From: Patiria pectinifera
Lineage: Eukaryota; Echinodermata; Asteroidea; Valvatida; Asterinidae
Direction: 5' to 3'
Assembly: GCA_029964075.1 (NCBI GenBank)
Contig: CM057129.1
Span: 29,131,430 to 29,195,429, forward strand
DNA: 64,000 bases
The notes below the pieces were generated by a model. It did no database searches. It had not been told where the DNA came from and saw only the letters and a program-made list of their open reading frames with translations. Below are positions 1-12,545 of this stretch, one piece after another. The position numbers and the translations under genes were made by a program. Position 1 is the first letter of the stretch. Every line of letters starts with the position of its first letter.

Positions 1-496
1 GACACGGACTGGATTCCGAGGGCAGAGTCCTTTTTGCTAATATTGATTTGATAATACCTTACATACATCAGTCCTCATGGGTCTCAGGCTAGATTCTTAC
101 TGTTCCGACACCTTATACTTTGAAGAATCGGAAAAGGAATCGCTTTGTGTATAATTGCTTGGTCTTGCGGGAACGGATGTAACTGAATTACGCTAATGGT
201 GGTAACGTTCTTACATCTTGCGAACTCAAGCTTAAGGGGCAATGCCGTAAAATGAAATCGTTCATAAATGAACCTCAATTTATTTCACTTTCTGTCTTTG
301 TATTGTAATCCGAGGGTTTTCTGAACTTTTTTGGGGGGATTTTGATAAAAACGCACTTCTTTGATCAAAGTATAATCATAAGAAGGAATTTGCTTCGGGG
401 TGATCTCAATTCAATATTGGGTTTTGTCATTTACCGACATATTTCTATAAACACTGTATACTCAGTGTTGCATTCGAGTGATTGTGGGGGAAAATC

Positions 497-571
497 GTTC
501 GGTGGGACTCGAACCCACGACTTCTGCTTATTAGCGCAGACATCTTACCACTCGACCACCGAGCTTGCCGG
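497..571 (-). repeat. tRNA-like SINE head
   Basis: Read on the minus strand this has an A box (GGTCGAGTGGT) and a B box (GGTTCGAGTCC) at tRNA spacing. The anticodon stem TCTGC/GCAGA closes an 8-nt loop and the acceptor ends do not pair fully, so it is not a convincing functional tRNA. Past its 3' end lies sequence (447-490) that recurs at 660-702 without the head. I read it as the head of a tRNA-derived SINE or a tRNA pseudogene. Confidence 0.6.
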
Positions 572-1204
572 ATTGGTCGGCTGGTTCGAATCTGATGTAG
601 CAGCGGGTATCGCAGTGAAACTATTCATGATATGGGTTTTGCCCTACACTGACGTGTTTTATAAACACTGTATACTCAGTGTTGCCCAGAGTGATTGTGA
701 GAAAAAAAGTCGTAAGCATTATAGACTATAGACATGGACGTCGGGGCTTGCCCACCCCCTCGGGAAACGAAAAAAACAAAGAAAAAAAAAACGGAAAAGA
801 GGCGAGAAGCCATATTGCTGTAAATTTTATGGGGGTAGGGCAAATGCTCCCCTGCTCACGCTCGGAAAAATGATAAATTGAGAATATAATGAAAAAGTTA
901 AGGAATTTAGGGAAACAATTTCAGTCTTCCAACTTTCTTTTAATATCAATCAACATTTATTCAATATTTCGCGTGAGGTAAAGATGAGGTCCATTGTATT
1001 CAACTATACGGTGAGGTCCTTGAAATTTAAATTTGATAAATAAGAATTTCTCCAACTGATTGCTCCATCGAGTGAGTGTTTGGAAAAAAATCAGAACCAG
1101 ATTTTTTTTGGTGAGAATCAGACAAGATTGGTCTAAGACATAGGCCTTACCGAATTTGTGCTGGTCCAAGATGGCTAGCCTAGCGTATCTTTGTGATTAT
1201 GCTT

Positions 1205-1570
1205 AAGCCTCATGGCCCAAAACGGCTCCTGTAGAACCTCATTTGAACCTGTAGAACCTCACTTGAACCTATAGAACCTCACGTGAACCTATAAAACCTC
1301 ACGTGAACCTATAAAACCTCACTTGAACCTATAGAACCTCACTTGAACTTATAGAACCTCACTTGAACCTGCAGAACCTCACTTGAACCTGTAGAACCTC
1401 ACTTGAACCTATAGAACCTCACGTGAACCTATATAACCTCACTTGAACCTATAGAACCTCACTTGAACTTATAGAACCTCACTTGAACCTGCAGAACCTC
1501 ACTTGAACCTATAGAACCTCACTTGAACCAATATAACACCACTTGAACGTATCGAACCTCACTTGAACAT
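1205..1570. repeat. 20-bp minisatellite, about 18 units
   Basis: Tandem copies of a 20-bp unit close to ACCTCACTTGAACCTATAGA, differing at a few positions (CTATAG, CTGTAG, CTGCAG, CTATAT). It lies 3' of the ammonium transporter exon on the minus strand, so probably inside that gene's first coding intron. No coding signal is seen in it. Confidence 0.95.
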
Positions 1571-1859
1571 CGATCAAAAGCAAACCTATTCCTGGATAAG
1601 GCCAGATTGGTGTGGGACTAGTTTACTTGGCTTGCCTGATGGTCTTGTTGAAAAGATTGTCCATTCAGTAGCCTGGTTGAAGAGAGAGTGTAAAATGGGT
1701 ATAGCATTGACCTGTAAGATCAGACAGTGTTCGGCAGAACGTTTTATGTGCAATGAACCTTTATTTTATTGTACTGCTTTTAACTTTGTATTTCACACTT
1801 TGGGGCTCTCGATGTAGTTTTTAGGATTCCAAATACTTTCGGGTTTGCCAAGTACTCAC

Positions 1860-2073
1860 CAGATTGCATGGTAAAGATGACAAAAGCACTGGTCAGAATC
1901 CACGTAGCGTCATCCCAACTGTTGTACATATCGTTATCCAAACTTCCCCGCATCGCGGTTGTCGGCATTTCGGTACCGTTCGATCCCGCCTCACAACCCG
2001 TTGTCCCGTCGCCCAACGTTCCGTTGCACACTGGGTCCACCATAGTCGTCTCCATCTTAAGCAATAATGACAC
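1860..2073 (-). CDS. Ammonium transporter (Amt family), first coding exon, partial
   Basis: The 71 codons end in DDATWILTSAFVIFTMQSG, the hallmark start of the first membrane helix of Amt/MEP ammonium channels, which conduct ammonium/ammonia across the plasma membrane. The preceding segment is polar with several cysteines and two NGT glycosylation sequons, as expected for the short extracellular N-terminus. The exon runs into a clean donor (G|GTGAGT) after the glycine of MQSG, leaving phase 1. Translation could start at 2073 (MSLLLK) or at 2055 (METTMV); I chose the first ATG. No continuation was found on the minus strand between 1859 and the left edge, so the other exons lie outside the window. 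Vertebrates lack this family (they keep Rh proteins), which argues for an invertebrate. The family assignment rests on this one exon. Confidence 0.8.
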
Positions 2074-2289
2074 TTTATATCAAGTTTGATGTGATGTTTC
2101 TGGTTTTTTTTTCTTCTCCTGATCTTTGATCGCAGTACCCCCGTCCCTGATAATCGGATTCGAAACAGCCAGCTGAAACCGGCAAGGCCGGTGGTTGAGT
2201 GATGAGAAGTCAGTGATGTTACCCGAGGCAAAACCCAATATTACGGTTCTTTTTTGTGCAAAATTGCTCGATACGAAATTGGTTCTCAA

Positions 2290-5200
2290 ACAAAAATTCG
2301 ATCATGTGTCACGAAATCCATTATGGACGGTCTAAGTCAGAATAAAAAAAATACGTTGATATCTGCAATTATCTGCAATATCTGCAATACGTTGATATAA
2401 GAACAATTTGTTTAAATGGAGTTCTCTCTTGCGTCTCGTTCCAAAATTAGATGCACATTTTCCCAGACCGGCCGAAGGAAAAGGTTAACTCCAAAACAGC
2501 ACAGGAGATTAGTCCATGTTGCAGACGAAATAACGACTTGTAAATGTCATAATTCCGATTTAAAAAAAATAATTATAAGTGCTGTTCTCTTGGCTGAAAA
2601 TCAGTTTCAAATAAATACAAGGAAGGCAATCTGTTCCGTGTTCCCAACGGTGTCAGTCTTGGAGACTCGCCTGGTGGACGTTAACCTATACCGGCACGGT
2701 ACCCGCTACTGTTTCACAATGATGGTAGATTATGCAATAGGGACGGGTAGGTAAGTTATTGCCGTGACCAGCACTTCAAGTAACGTGTAAAATCGCGCAC
2801 GCGCACTGCAAACTTGCATTATCATTAATCTAACTTGGAAAAACATCAATTTTGATGTTCAGCACAGTCACGTGGTACACAGTTCGCCCGATTCCATTGC
2901 CCGCATTTATTAACGTAGCACGTATTTGTATGCTATTCATATGTAAATTGCATAATTAATACAATGACATAACATCTGCCCTGGCTGTCCTGTCAGGGCA
3001 CCATCAAAAATAATAATAAGGAACATGTACTATGTACAATATAAGAATGGTATCAATGTCATATACCAGTTCCTTTTTTATTTTTTCTTTCGTGAGGGCG
3101 CTATGCTTTGGGCCTTGGCAGCTCCCGAGTCTTATGGTTGCAGACCAGTAAATCGGTCCACGCCGGCCAAAATTAATCACGATTTGCATGCCCTCAAAAT
3201 CTTCAGTATTTGAGCATGCTGTGGGCCATGAACTTGAGGGTTTGTAAAAAATATTGGTGGAAGCCGTGCACAGGACTGGGAGCTTGCAGTTCTGTGTAAT
3301 TTGGATGTAATTTGGACCCTAAAAGCGCTCTATTTTGCAATGGAGTGTAGGCATCGTTTTTCAAAATGGCGATGGGCTTCAGGACTATTTTCAGGGATGA
3401 TCATATTCAGATGGAAATTTCTCCTAAAAGTCATCAGTTGACCCCCCTAAAATTGAAAAGAAAATGAAAGATGATGAAATAAGCTTTAATTTAATGTGTG
3501 TCTCGAACACCTTTGAGAGTTGTGAGTATTTTTCCCGAATTTCTGAAGTGGGAGCATTTACCATTGGGGTGTATGGAAGTGTATTTACTGGTCTGCTACC
3601 TAATGTTCGTATACCCACCGCCCTATTGACACTGTGCACAACAACCTCCTTCAGTTATCAGGTAGTGGGTTCGAGTCCCACCCGAGTCAACCGGTGGTTT
3701 TTCCCCAAGCTCTGCGACAGCACTGAGAATGTCGGTAGGGGCAAGCCGTTACCCGTATTACAACATAGTTACGTCTCTCTACAACAAAATGACATCTTGC
3801 AAAATTGTCAAAATCTTAAATCAATATATCTATTGTAACTTTGTCATATTTATTTAAGGGTCATTTCGTTTTCCTTATTCCGTTCTTCCTGAAGATGAGC
3901 ACTACTCTCAGACTGTCAGAGTTTCATATCATTTTTACTTCTTTGGTTGTGTTGCGGGTACATTTCTAGTGCTCATTATCTTAAATCCTCATAACTGAGC
4001 ATGGTTTGGGGGTTTTCTGATCTCAAAATTGTACCCACCATAATTTCACAATTCTACATTTCCCGTAAATTGGTTGAATTTCTGAGTATTTAATATGTAG
4101 GCTTGGCCTTGGAGAAAAGGCAGATTCGTTAGTTATGTTAATTGATGATTACGCAAGTTATGTCTTCTGCCATTGCCTTAAGCGTAGAGCTCATTTGGGC
4201 TCTTCTCACATTTGTAACAATGGATACGTGCTGATGAGCTTCTTAATTATACCGCTGATTGGGAGTTCTATATTTGAGGCTGTTTAATATGACGCCTGCA
4301 GGATTAAAACGTTGATTCGGTGTTCGAGTATAACAGATGGCCACTTGTGCAGGGAAGTCCTAATTGGCCTTATGCGCCACAGGTATCACCAAGGGCGTTG
4401 TTTGGGATTTTTTTTTATTTAGTCCGATGAATACATGAAATGATTACTCCGGTCGATCCCAGCGGTACAAAACTTCGCCCTAAAATGTACTTCTTTTAGC
4501 GTTTTTATTTCATAAATTATTATTCTTGTAACGTATGTCTATTAGACGACGGAAGAACAAATTGAATGGACAATTTTGAGGGGAGAAAAACAGGGTGTTC
4601 ACATTAATCGTCAAGATCGCTTTATTATCTTGCACTTTTTAAAAATCCTGGGTACACAAAATATCCCATTTTACAACATTGTACTTGTACACATTAATTG
4701 TGCTAAAGTATGCTCAATAAATCCCGGCTCTATTCAAGGAGACTCAATTTTACTCAATTTTATGAGTAAAGAAGCTACTGCCCGTTTTTCCTCATCACTG
4801 GCCTCAATCTTGCAATATCCTCTCAAACCTCCGTGTAGATCTTGAAGAATCCAAGATGGTTAGGGTTCATTTCCATAATGACAGTACATGTACATGTATG
4901 TACATGTACATGTATATACATGAATATTAAGATTCATATCTGAATAATAAAAGAAAAAATTATGTCGCTCCAGATGTATACCAATGTAGTCTTTTAACAG
5001 AAATCCTGCCCCCCCCCCCCAGTTTCATCCCCCAAAACAAAGTCTTTTTGTAAATTGCTAGATTTCTAAAAATACAAAAGTCATTGAGACTTTGAATAAA
5101 ATAGAATCGGCCCATGTTTAGTGATTGAATTAATACTTTATAACTTCGAATTGGCTGCCAGACATTTCGGTCTTGCGGGGTAGGCTGGTTCCCGCCCCAC

Positions 5201-5547
5201 AATCGGTATTGATAATGTATGGATCGGGAACCAGTCTGCTTTCAAAGAGGATCTGTTTGCGCCCAAAACAAAAACCTTTTTCCGAGGGTTACAGACGTCC
5301 AAAAACAGATAAAAGGAGGTTTGTTTTATATGAATAAAACACAAGTTGAAAATTCATTAATAAAAAAAAATCTAATTTGTTAAAGAGCACAGGGAATGCA
5401 ATTTTAAATGACTTGATAATCAGCGGCAGAAAATGGAGCTGCACGGAGATGGAGGGTCTCCAGTCAGCTGAAGCCTGCAGCCGAAGCTGACGATGAAACC
5501 CAGGTTTGGTAAACACCACCTTGGGTTTTTGTGCGATGCTGGGAGGT
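2290..5547. other. Intergenic between the ammonium transporter and RSL24D1
   Basis: No coding exon recognised. Contents seen: a fragment at 2157-2225 with tRNA-like SINE features, a dispersed repeat at 3424-3600, a SINE tail at 3652-3760 with a B-box-like GGTTCGAGTCC, an alternating GTACATGTACATG tract near 4885-4920, and a C-run at 5009-5020. The 112-codon frame at 2416-2754 has no recognisable domain. Confidence 0.6.
3424..3600. repeat. Dispersed repeat, copy 1 (second copy 40565-40730)
   Basis: This stretch and 40565-40730 share the same order of blocks: a GGTCAACCC or AGTTGACCC-like start, GAAAAGAAAATGAAAGATGA, a GAGAGTT...AGTATTTTT block, then GAAGT.GG.GCA.TTA and a GTCTATGG or GTGTATGG end. 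Both copies are diverged and short. Class unknown; no terminal repeats seen. Confidence 0.6.
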
Positions 5548-8500
5548 TCATTCTGCCGTCTCCATCTTTTCTGGATTTGCATCCGGGATGACTTGCATCA
5601 ACTTCTCCTCCTTCTTCTTCAGCAGGTCTGCGGAGAAAAGTAAAGATGGAAAAAAAAAAAGGATTGAGTGTTGTTGTCAAAGAAAGTGACTGGAGCGGGG
5701 CTTGAACCTGCAACCTCCAAATTACTGCTCCAGCACTCCACCAACTGAGCTCCTCAGCCCCATGTCGATGGTTTCCAAAATTGTCAATGTCTTTGTTCAA
5801 GGTGCGATTATCAGAAGCCATAAATCCATATATGCCATGCAGCCAGGGATCACGCCCAAAGTCATGAAGCTAGCAATATTAGCAATGCTGCAAACCTGGG
5901 AAATAGCAAACGGGGATCACTCAGAGAGGATACAGCTTTTTTATTTGAAGTTTTCAAATAAACCTCAAAAGGAAACTGACTAGGTGCATTATAATAATTT
6001 TAAAGTTGAACAAAGACAGAAACGGGGTTTGAACACGAGACCTCTGGATTACTACACCGATGCTCGACCAACTGAACTATCCAGCCGTTTGTTGCGTTTC
6101 CCCATTAAAGAGGATGAAACCAGACACAAGAACATTGGCAAAACTTTGAAACAAATCACTGAAGGAACTCAGCACTATCAAAAAGCACTGTCAATTGGCA
6201 CCTGTCACAAGCAGAGAATGCACGTACAGACCAAACTGTGTTCAACACATACAGTAAATGGTAAATGTCTGACCATCTTTTCACCCTCTGCATTTATGAC
6301 TTAAGAGACTTACTTGCGGCTGGCGATCTGATGAGATGAATGCTCTCCTTCACTTCCTTGATGTCTCGCTCCTTACGTAACGTCTTACCCTTCTTCAATC
6401 TGCATCAAGACAACACACAAAAACATTGTTGTTTCTTCTCATTCGCCAACCTGGCACATTTTTGTGCATCAGAGATTTTTCCTCCCTGTTGTTTGGGTTT
6501 GTTCGGGAGGGGGGGAGGTGTTCAACAGACACCACAAGACATTTTGATTGGTCTTCATTATCATGCTAAAGTTGCTTCAAGGGGGCCACTTTTCAGCTTG
6601 CAAAAACATTCCAACTTAAATCTTGTGTCCCCCTTTAAAAATACAAGGTACAATGTAAAAGTCCAGGAGACCCTGAAACCTAGTGCAAACTGAAAACTGT
6701 TTGGAAAATGCATGTTGACTGTTTCGCAAGACGTTCAACTGGTAAAGCAAGATTTCCAAACTATTGACAGCTTTTCTGTAAATCTCATATTGCCTCTCCT
6801 GCCTGCTGTGACGATGATAAGAAAACACACTTTCCCAGTAGAGTGCAATCAGGATTTTTTTGTCAAATGGTTTGGGGTGCGGGTGGGGGTGGGGGCTTCA
6901 CTCTAACCTTCCTCAATACTCCAAAATCCTCCATGCGGTTTTGGAGGATTGAGGATCCAAGGATTGAGACAGTGAGTATCCTTCATTTGAACACAAGTGC
7001 AACATTTTGGAGGATTGAGGATAATTCCTATCAAAAAGGACCTAGGGAGTTAGGGTTAAGGTTAAGGTAACTTTTGCATATATTTTCTACTGTTTCTGCA
7101 CAGCGTCTTTAACCTATTATAGCTTATGGATACGCACCTGTTGATAATGAATTGATCCTGTCTCTTCTTCTTGATCTCTTCCACTCTGGCCATGGCTAAG
7201 ATCGTCTTCTTCCACAACTCACGGCTATATTTCACAGGCACATTTCTTCTCTTCTCAAACTCTAATGAGTTATCCTACAGAATGAAAATTTAAAAAAAAA
7301 TTAATAAATAAAAGAATTTCAACATGTGAAAAACAGCCTTCTAACCTAGTACAAATGAATGTTATATCTGCACAACTGTAATGGTTTTTCACGTTTAAAG
7401 TCATAATGTGATAAAATCTGGACGACTTTCTCTCAATACTTCAAAATGAAAGAGGCCTGGCAACTACAAAATGCTAATATCTTTGTAGAGGCCAGCCAAA
7501 AGTGATTATATTTGAGCAATACGACAAACATGCAGTTTGTTATTGTTTAATAAAAACTCCTTATTCAGAATTAAGTTATGCTGTTTTTCCAGAAAACATT
7601 TGCTGCCACTCTTTCTATTGTACAATAATTCAGAGTTTCCTAAAACCTGAAGAGATTTGACACCGGGTTGAAACCATTTTCTGTGCAATTGATGCTCAAT
7701 AACACTTCCGTTGATAATTGGACAAAATTTAGCAAATGATGTCTCACCACGGCCAACTCTTTTCCCGCAGCCTTCCTGAAAGCCTTGGTCCAGCGAACTT
7801 TGCGAGGGTTTCGCTTCTTCTTGAAAGCCTTGTGGCATTTTGACCGGCAGAACTTGAAAACCTATGTCATAGGGCAGAAAAGGTTTTGGTTAAAGCTGCA
7901 TGTCATTCAAATTACTGTGCACACTTGTATGGAAAGAAATGCATTACTACAGGTTACTACTCATTAGTATTTTGTAGCATTGGGGACGGTTAGGGATAAC
8001 TTTAATAAATCTTTTAAAGATTCTTTCACAACATTCAAGGGGATGATCCAGCTTTGGCTGGGGGGGGGGGGGAGGCGGCTTACAGGCATTTGCTAATGCC
8101 TTGTGCATGATTTTCCCATTTTTTTTGGCAGCCCGAGGGGAAAGGGTTTAGACCCTGTAGTGTGTTTATTGAACTTCTCTGGGCCTAGACCTAGTACAAG
8201 TTAAGTAGTAGTAATTAATCTGTTGGCATCATCTGACTCATGGGGCTCTATTCAATTTGGAAATGACAGATTTTTTTAAATTTTTTCTTTTAAAAGATGA
8301 TGCTTATTTTAGTCTGGCACGCGGCAACGGCGATAACAGGTACGCGTGCATGTTCTGTGTAGTCCCATAAATGTGACTGAAATACTGAACTACCTCCGTA
8401 TCATCAGTCACACTTGTACATATGGTCTGTGCATGGACAGTCCCATTGCTAGGGGAGCCGAAAATCAATTTCAGATCAACAATAATTTGTTACTTGAGAA

Positions 8501-11449
8501 TCACCCAGCTATGATGTATAGGGCGACTGCTGAATAGCAAAAAATTGTTGAATTCTGTACCTTCAGAGGTACATGTATAGTTATCAAAAAATCATGGTAA
8601 TTCAGCGACGAATTCCGACGGTTTTGTAAAAGCATGGTATCTCTGATATTTACCAGACTGTTTCCCGGCCCCCCTAAAATAGTCACAAGGCCAATGGGGT
8701 CAGGGAACCAGACTAGAGCTTTAATCATCCACTGAGCACACGTCAACTTTGGCAAAGTGCACCATGGCTGTTGCCCGTTATTCAAAAATCTTTAGAGCTC
8801 TCTGAAGTACCCGGATGCACTACGCGGCCAGCTGCGGGTGAAGAGCGCACACAAGATAGAGGCCTCACTTTTAACCCTAACCCCCTAGGCCCTTGTTGCT
8901 TACAACCATCCTCCATCCTCCAAAATCCTCCAAAATTTTGCAACTCCGCCTAAATTTTTCAAAATTGTCAGACAGTCCTGCCTCAAAATGCATTCATCCT
9001 CAATCCTCCAAAATCCTCCTCATCCCAAAATTTTGCACTCGTGTTTAAATGAAGGATAACCAACGCCAAATCCTTCAAAATCATCAGACAGTCCTGCCTC
9101 AAAATGCATTCATCCTCAATCCTCCAAAATCCTCTTGTGCTTCAATCACCATTCATCCTCAATCCTCCAAAATCCTCATGTGCTTCAATCACCATTCATC
9201 CTCAATCCTCCAGAATCCTCATTTGATTCAATCACCATTCATCCTCAATCCTCTAGAATCCTCCAAAACCGCCAGGAGGATTTTGGAGGAGTGAGGTGGG
9301 TTAGGGTTAAGGGTTGTACGAAAATATCCCCAAACTCCCTATGTACATGATTTACAGAGGGCCACATTTCGTCACCGTTTTGACGAAGTGAAGAATCCGT
9401 CAAAAACTGAGATTTTCTGATATCTGAGATTTTTGGATATTTTAACATTTTATGATGTCCTCTACATGATTACCAAATTTCGAGACACAACATTCGTTAA
9501 TTACGATAATTACACAAACTGACAAAGTCAGTTTTTTCGTCTCATTGATTTTACACGTGTGCTATATTTAGAAATATGAAGCCTCCACTTTTTGCGTTTT
9601 GACGACGAATCTGCGTTAAAATGTATACATTTTATATATGCGCACGATCATGACGATGTGTACAAACATATGCCTCATTTTTGGAAGAAGTAGATTTTCT
9701 GTTTTGACGAGGTTGACTGATATCTTTAGTAGTTTTTTTTATGTGTATAGGTCTTCTGTCTAGCTAGTCTGTAATGTTATTATTATTTATTTCTACCCAT
9801 TGTAAATTTGACCTGCGAAATAATAAATGAAATTAGGCCTAGGCCCCTAAACACGCTAAATGAAATTATTTTATATATGAACAGAGAGAATTTTTTTTTT
9901 TTGGCTATTTAACTTAAAGGGAAAATACAACATTTGCAAACATCAAAAAATAAAACTACCAAATCATTTGAAATACCTTGCTGGACTGTTAGTGAATGAC
10001 AGTGTAAAGCATCCTGTAAAATCATGGCACCTGGTATACTGTCATTTTCAAGAAAAGTGGTATTTCTGTATCAATTTCCAACGCTGATCGGCCGATCAGC
10101 GTTGGAAAAAACTGGCTTTTTTTTCAAATACTGGCCCCAATTGACCATCGCACTTGTTTGCAATCGATTACAAACCTATGAACGGGAACGAGCCAGCTAC
10201 TGACCTTACAATTCCCCAATGTATGTAAACTGCTCTGTTTCTTCTTATATGGAGTCAGGGAACCAGACTACAGGAAAATGATTGTTTTTCTTGGTTTTTA
10301 ATTTATAGCATTTTCGAACCCAAAACCTCAAAAAAGTGGTAATCCTTTGCTTAGCTTGTCTATTTCTGACTTTTGCAGAACGCTTACCTTCAAGTACAGT
10401 GTGACAAGTGCAGGCTAAGCTTTCTTTTTCTTCATTTTTTCTCTATTAACTAATTTTGAAAGCACTTTCAAAAAAAAAAAGAACTTTCAATGTGACTTTC
10501 CAGTCCTTTTTCACAGTCAGACGACTGCAGTGTGTAATCACACGCGTGATTCTTCTACATATGAAAGCCCGATGTTGATTGGCTGCTAAAAAATAAATTT
10601 TTATTTTATTTTTATCAGCCAATCAATCAGAGCCATTGCTTTTCGAGTTTTCTATTTTTGTCTTGGTTTTTTTTCTGTTGTCGTTGCCTCTTTCAGTTTT
10701 TTTTCTTTTTTTTTCCCCTTTCCCCAAAAATCAAAGCCCCCGCCCTCTTTCCACAAACTTAAACCTGCTGAAGGTGTCAATTGTTGCCAACTGTTCAAAT
10801 GTAAAATGTCATTAGAATGTCACTTTTGAGTGTCATTTAGTCAGCTGTTTTGGTGAATCTTTCCCTTCCTATATAGGAAGGGGGTCCTAAAAGTAAGGAT
10901 TACCAAAAAAGTCAGTGTAACTATATTTGCTATATATTTCTAACCCCCCAATTCCATCCATTTCTGAAAATAACAGCAAAAGCAAATGATGTATATTCCC
11001 TTTAAGTTACCCCTGGCATTGCCTGCCTGGGGCTGGGCTATTGACAATGTAGCCTATCTCAGGTTTTTTTTTTTCAATTCTAGGGGAGAAATGTACACAA
11101 AAATGCAAATTGAAAAATCCACCAACTTCATACACAATTTTCTCAAAACTCGGTTTTGCATCATATCTGTGTGCACAGACATGACAGATGCGTCATTTCG
11201 TCAAAACGGCGACGATGGTGTGGGGCTCACGTAAACTATGCATGCGGACAGACGTGTAATCCCGACACTCAACAACGTCATGACACGACAGACGTCGTGA
11301 ACATCCAACCCTAGAATTCGGTCATTTAATCATCCTGTTTTCAGACGACATCTCCAATCAACACCTACCTTGCTGTCATTCCTGACAAACTGAATTCCAT
11401 GTCCCGGATAAACGGGACACGAACAAAAATAACACTTTTCTATTCGCAT
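5548..11449 (-). CDS. rsl24d1: RSL24D1, 60S ribosome biogenesis factor (eL24-like)
   Basis: Complete five-exon gene: 11369-11449, 7748-7861, 7138-7274, 6314-6399, 5548-5627. The exons join in frame to 165 residues (human protein 163). All introns are GT-AG. Residues 1-27 begin [18 protein letters not shown] and carry the first zinc-ligand pair (C6, C9); exon 2 carries the second (C32, C36) followed by [19 protein letters not shown]. Exon 3 has [17 protein letters not shown] and exon 4 [15 protein letters not shown], all family hallmarks. RSL24D1 (yeast Rlp24) occupies the eL24 site on pre-60S particles in nucleolus and cytoplasm and recruits the AAA ATPase that triggers its exchange for eL24. 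The short C-terminus, [11 protein letters not shown] then an acidic end, is less conserved. Introns hold repeats, including a TTAA-flanked transposon copy in intron 1 and two tRNA-like elements in intron 4. No functional link to neighbours is evident. Confidence 0.95.
5689..5759 (-). repeat. tRNA-like element in RSL24D1 intron 4
   Basis: On the minus strand it starts GGCTGAGGAGCTCAGTTGG (A-box-like) and ends with a B box GGTTCAAGCCC. The acceptor ends pair imperfectly and the anticodon stem relies on G-U pairs. Likely a tRNA-derived SINE head rather than an active tRNA. Confidence 0.5.
6013..6087 (-). repeat. Second tRNA-like element in RSL24D1 intron 4
   Basis: Minus-strand TAGTTCAGTTGG A box and GTTCAAACCCC B box about 30 nt apart, in the same orientation as the copy at 5689-5759 but clearly diverged from it. 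Pairing at the acceptor is poor. A degenerate tRNA gene is the alternative reading. Confidence 0.5.
6905..7030. repeat. CCTCCAAAATCCTC-type repeat, short copy
   Basis: Contains CTCAATACTCCAAAATCCTCC and, in inverted orientation, GGTTTTGGAGGATTGAGGAT twice. It is followed by AGGGAGTTAGGGTTAAGG. It shares these words with the longer array at 8870-9317, so the two are one family. Confidence 0.7.
8870..9317. repeat. CCTCCAAAATCCTC repeat with inverted TTAACCC ends
   Basis: Imperfect tandem array, period about 43 bp in its central part (9110-9260), built on TCCTCAATCCTCCAAAATCC. It is bracketed by TTTTAACCCTAACCCCC on the left and GGGTTAGGGTTAAGGG on the right, i.e. inverted ends. Sits in RSL24D1 intron 1. 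It looks like a small inverted-repeat element with internal tandem growth. The telomere-like ends are too short to be telomeric. Confidence 0.7.
9914..11005. mobile_element. TTAA-flanked piggyBac-like MITE, copy 1 (interrupted)
   Basis: Ends are TTAAAGGGAAAATACAACAT on the left and, inverted, TTAAAGGGAATATACATC on the right, so the TTAA target and a 24-bp imperfect TIR are visible. The inside includes a perfect palindrome around CTGATCGGCCGATCAG. Copies at 30710-31223 and 61416-61935 share the full layout. This copy is twice as long because another element (10338-10904) is inserted in it. No transposase frame is present. Confidence 0.85.
10338..10904. mobile_element. hAT-like element nested in copy 1
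   Basis: Ends GGTAATCCTT and AAGGATTACC are inverted, and the insertion is bracketed by the exact 8-bp duplication AAAAAAGT (10330-10337 and 10905-10912). The uninterrupted copy at 61416-61935 shows the empty site, AAAAAAAGTCAGTG. Eight-bp duplications are typical of hAT transposons. It is 567 bp and has no coding capacity. Confidence 0.85.
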
Positions 11450-12167
11450 TTTAAAGGGTTCTTCCTGCTGCCACGCAAGAACGGGTTCCTTAATTATACG
11501 ATCACGAACGCATCATCACGCGCCGGGTATATTTGTACCGGGTACCAGCGAAGTACAAGACTTTGCACGTGTTTGCGCAAACTGCACACGAAAACAACGT
11601 GCTTGTTTGAACAGGTGCTTTTAAAATCGAGGCTCCCTTCCAGCGTGCTCATCACTCACGCCAACTCTGGTAATTGCCAAAACCATATGGAAATACTTAA
11701 AACTCTGACTGTTTATTCATAGAACCTGATATGTTTATTTCAGAAAATTGTTCACTGCTAAATAAGACTTAAGAGATCCCAAAGACAGCACCCGTTCAGA
11801 GGCATCTGGAGGGTGCATGAATTTTATAAGAGAGCCGCATCGGCGACGAGGCCGAGGTTTTACTTAATCTCGGGGGGGGGGGGGGGGTGCGATGGCTCCG
11901 AAAGGACACGTGACCGTTAATTAATCTCGCGTTGCTTTATATAACTCATACAGACGCCCAACAGTTCATCCACTCCTCAAGCTGTTACATTAGGCACAGT
12001 GAGATATGATCAATAAGAACATCAGCTAAGCACCGCCAGACTCTGAAGGACTAGCTGGGGTCACAGCTAACGCCAATCGAAGCTCAACGCGCCATTGCCA
12101 GAGCCAAATCCGACCTTATAACATATTTGGCTCATGAGCAGTGGTGTAAAGGCCAGTCTATGTTACT

Positions 12168-12545
12168 AGACCATGGCGTCATGGTCTATGCAAGACAGCG
12201 TAACCGCATCTTGACCTCTAGATTTTGACCAATCAGCGGGCGCTCAGTTCTATATCGGGTCCTCGGTCATTCACCATTGTCGCCGGGTCATAGACATGGA
12301 TAAAAGACACTAGGCAACAAAGGCTGGTCACGTGCTCTGTATCATGTTACGCGACACCTGGCTGTTGTATTACAAGACACTGCTTTCGAATTGACCACGC
12401 ACAGTTTTAATCACGATTTGGGAATGAAATGACGTCACGTATTTAGTTAGGTCGACTCCGATTGGCTGAGGCGCAAGATCGTATAAATCTGCATGCCTTG
12501 ATATCCGAGTGAGACGTTACTGACAGGAGACTTGGTTCCGGGGAA
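12168..12545 (+). repeat. Promoter-like dispersed repeat, copy A
   Basis: Shares order and spacing of blocks with 13377-13810 and 45556-45990: CCATGG or GCCGTGG start, GATTTTGACCAATCAGCGGG, a CATAGACATGGAT block, TATCATGTTACGCGA, CGAATTGACCA, GTCGACTCCGATTGGCTGAG, then CGTATAAATCTGCATGCC and a GACAGGAGACTTGG end. Paired CCAAT/ATTGG boxes followed by a TATA-like box resemble a Pol II promoter. Followed about 10 bp later by an ATG. Confidence 0.75.

Noticed and set aside
497..571. Functional tRNA gene
   Set aside because: Eight-nt anticodon loop and imperfect acceptor stem; SINE-like sequence follows it.
2416..2754. 112-codon frame as a gene
   Set aside because: No recognisable domain, no splice context supporting it, and composition like its surroundings.
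8870..9317. Interstitial telomere repeats (TTAGGG-like words)
   Set aside because: Only one or two units at each end of a repeat element; no telomeric array.
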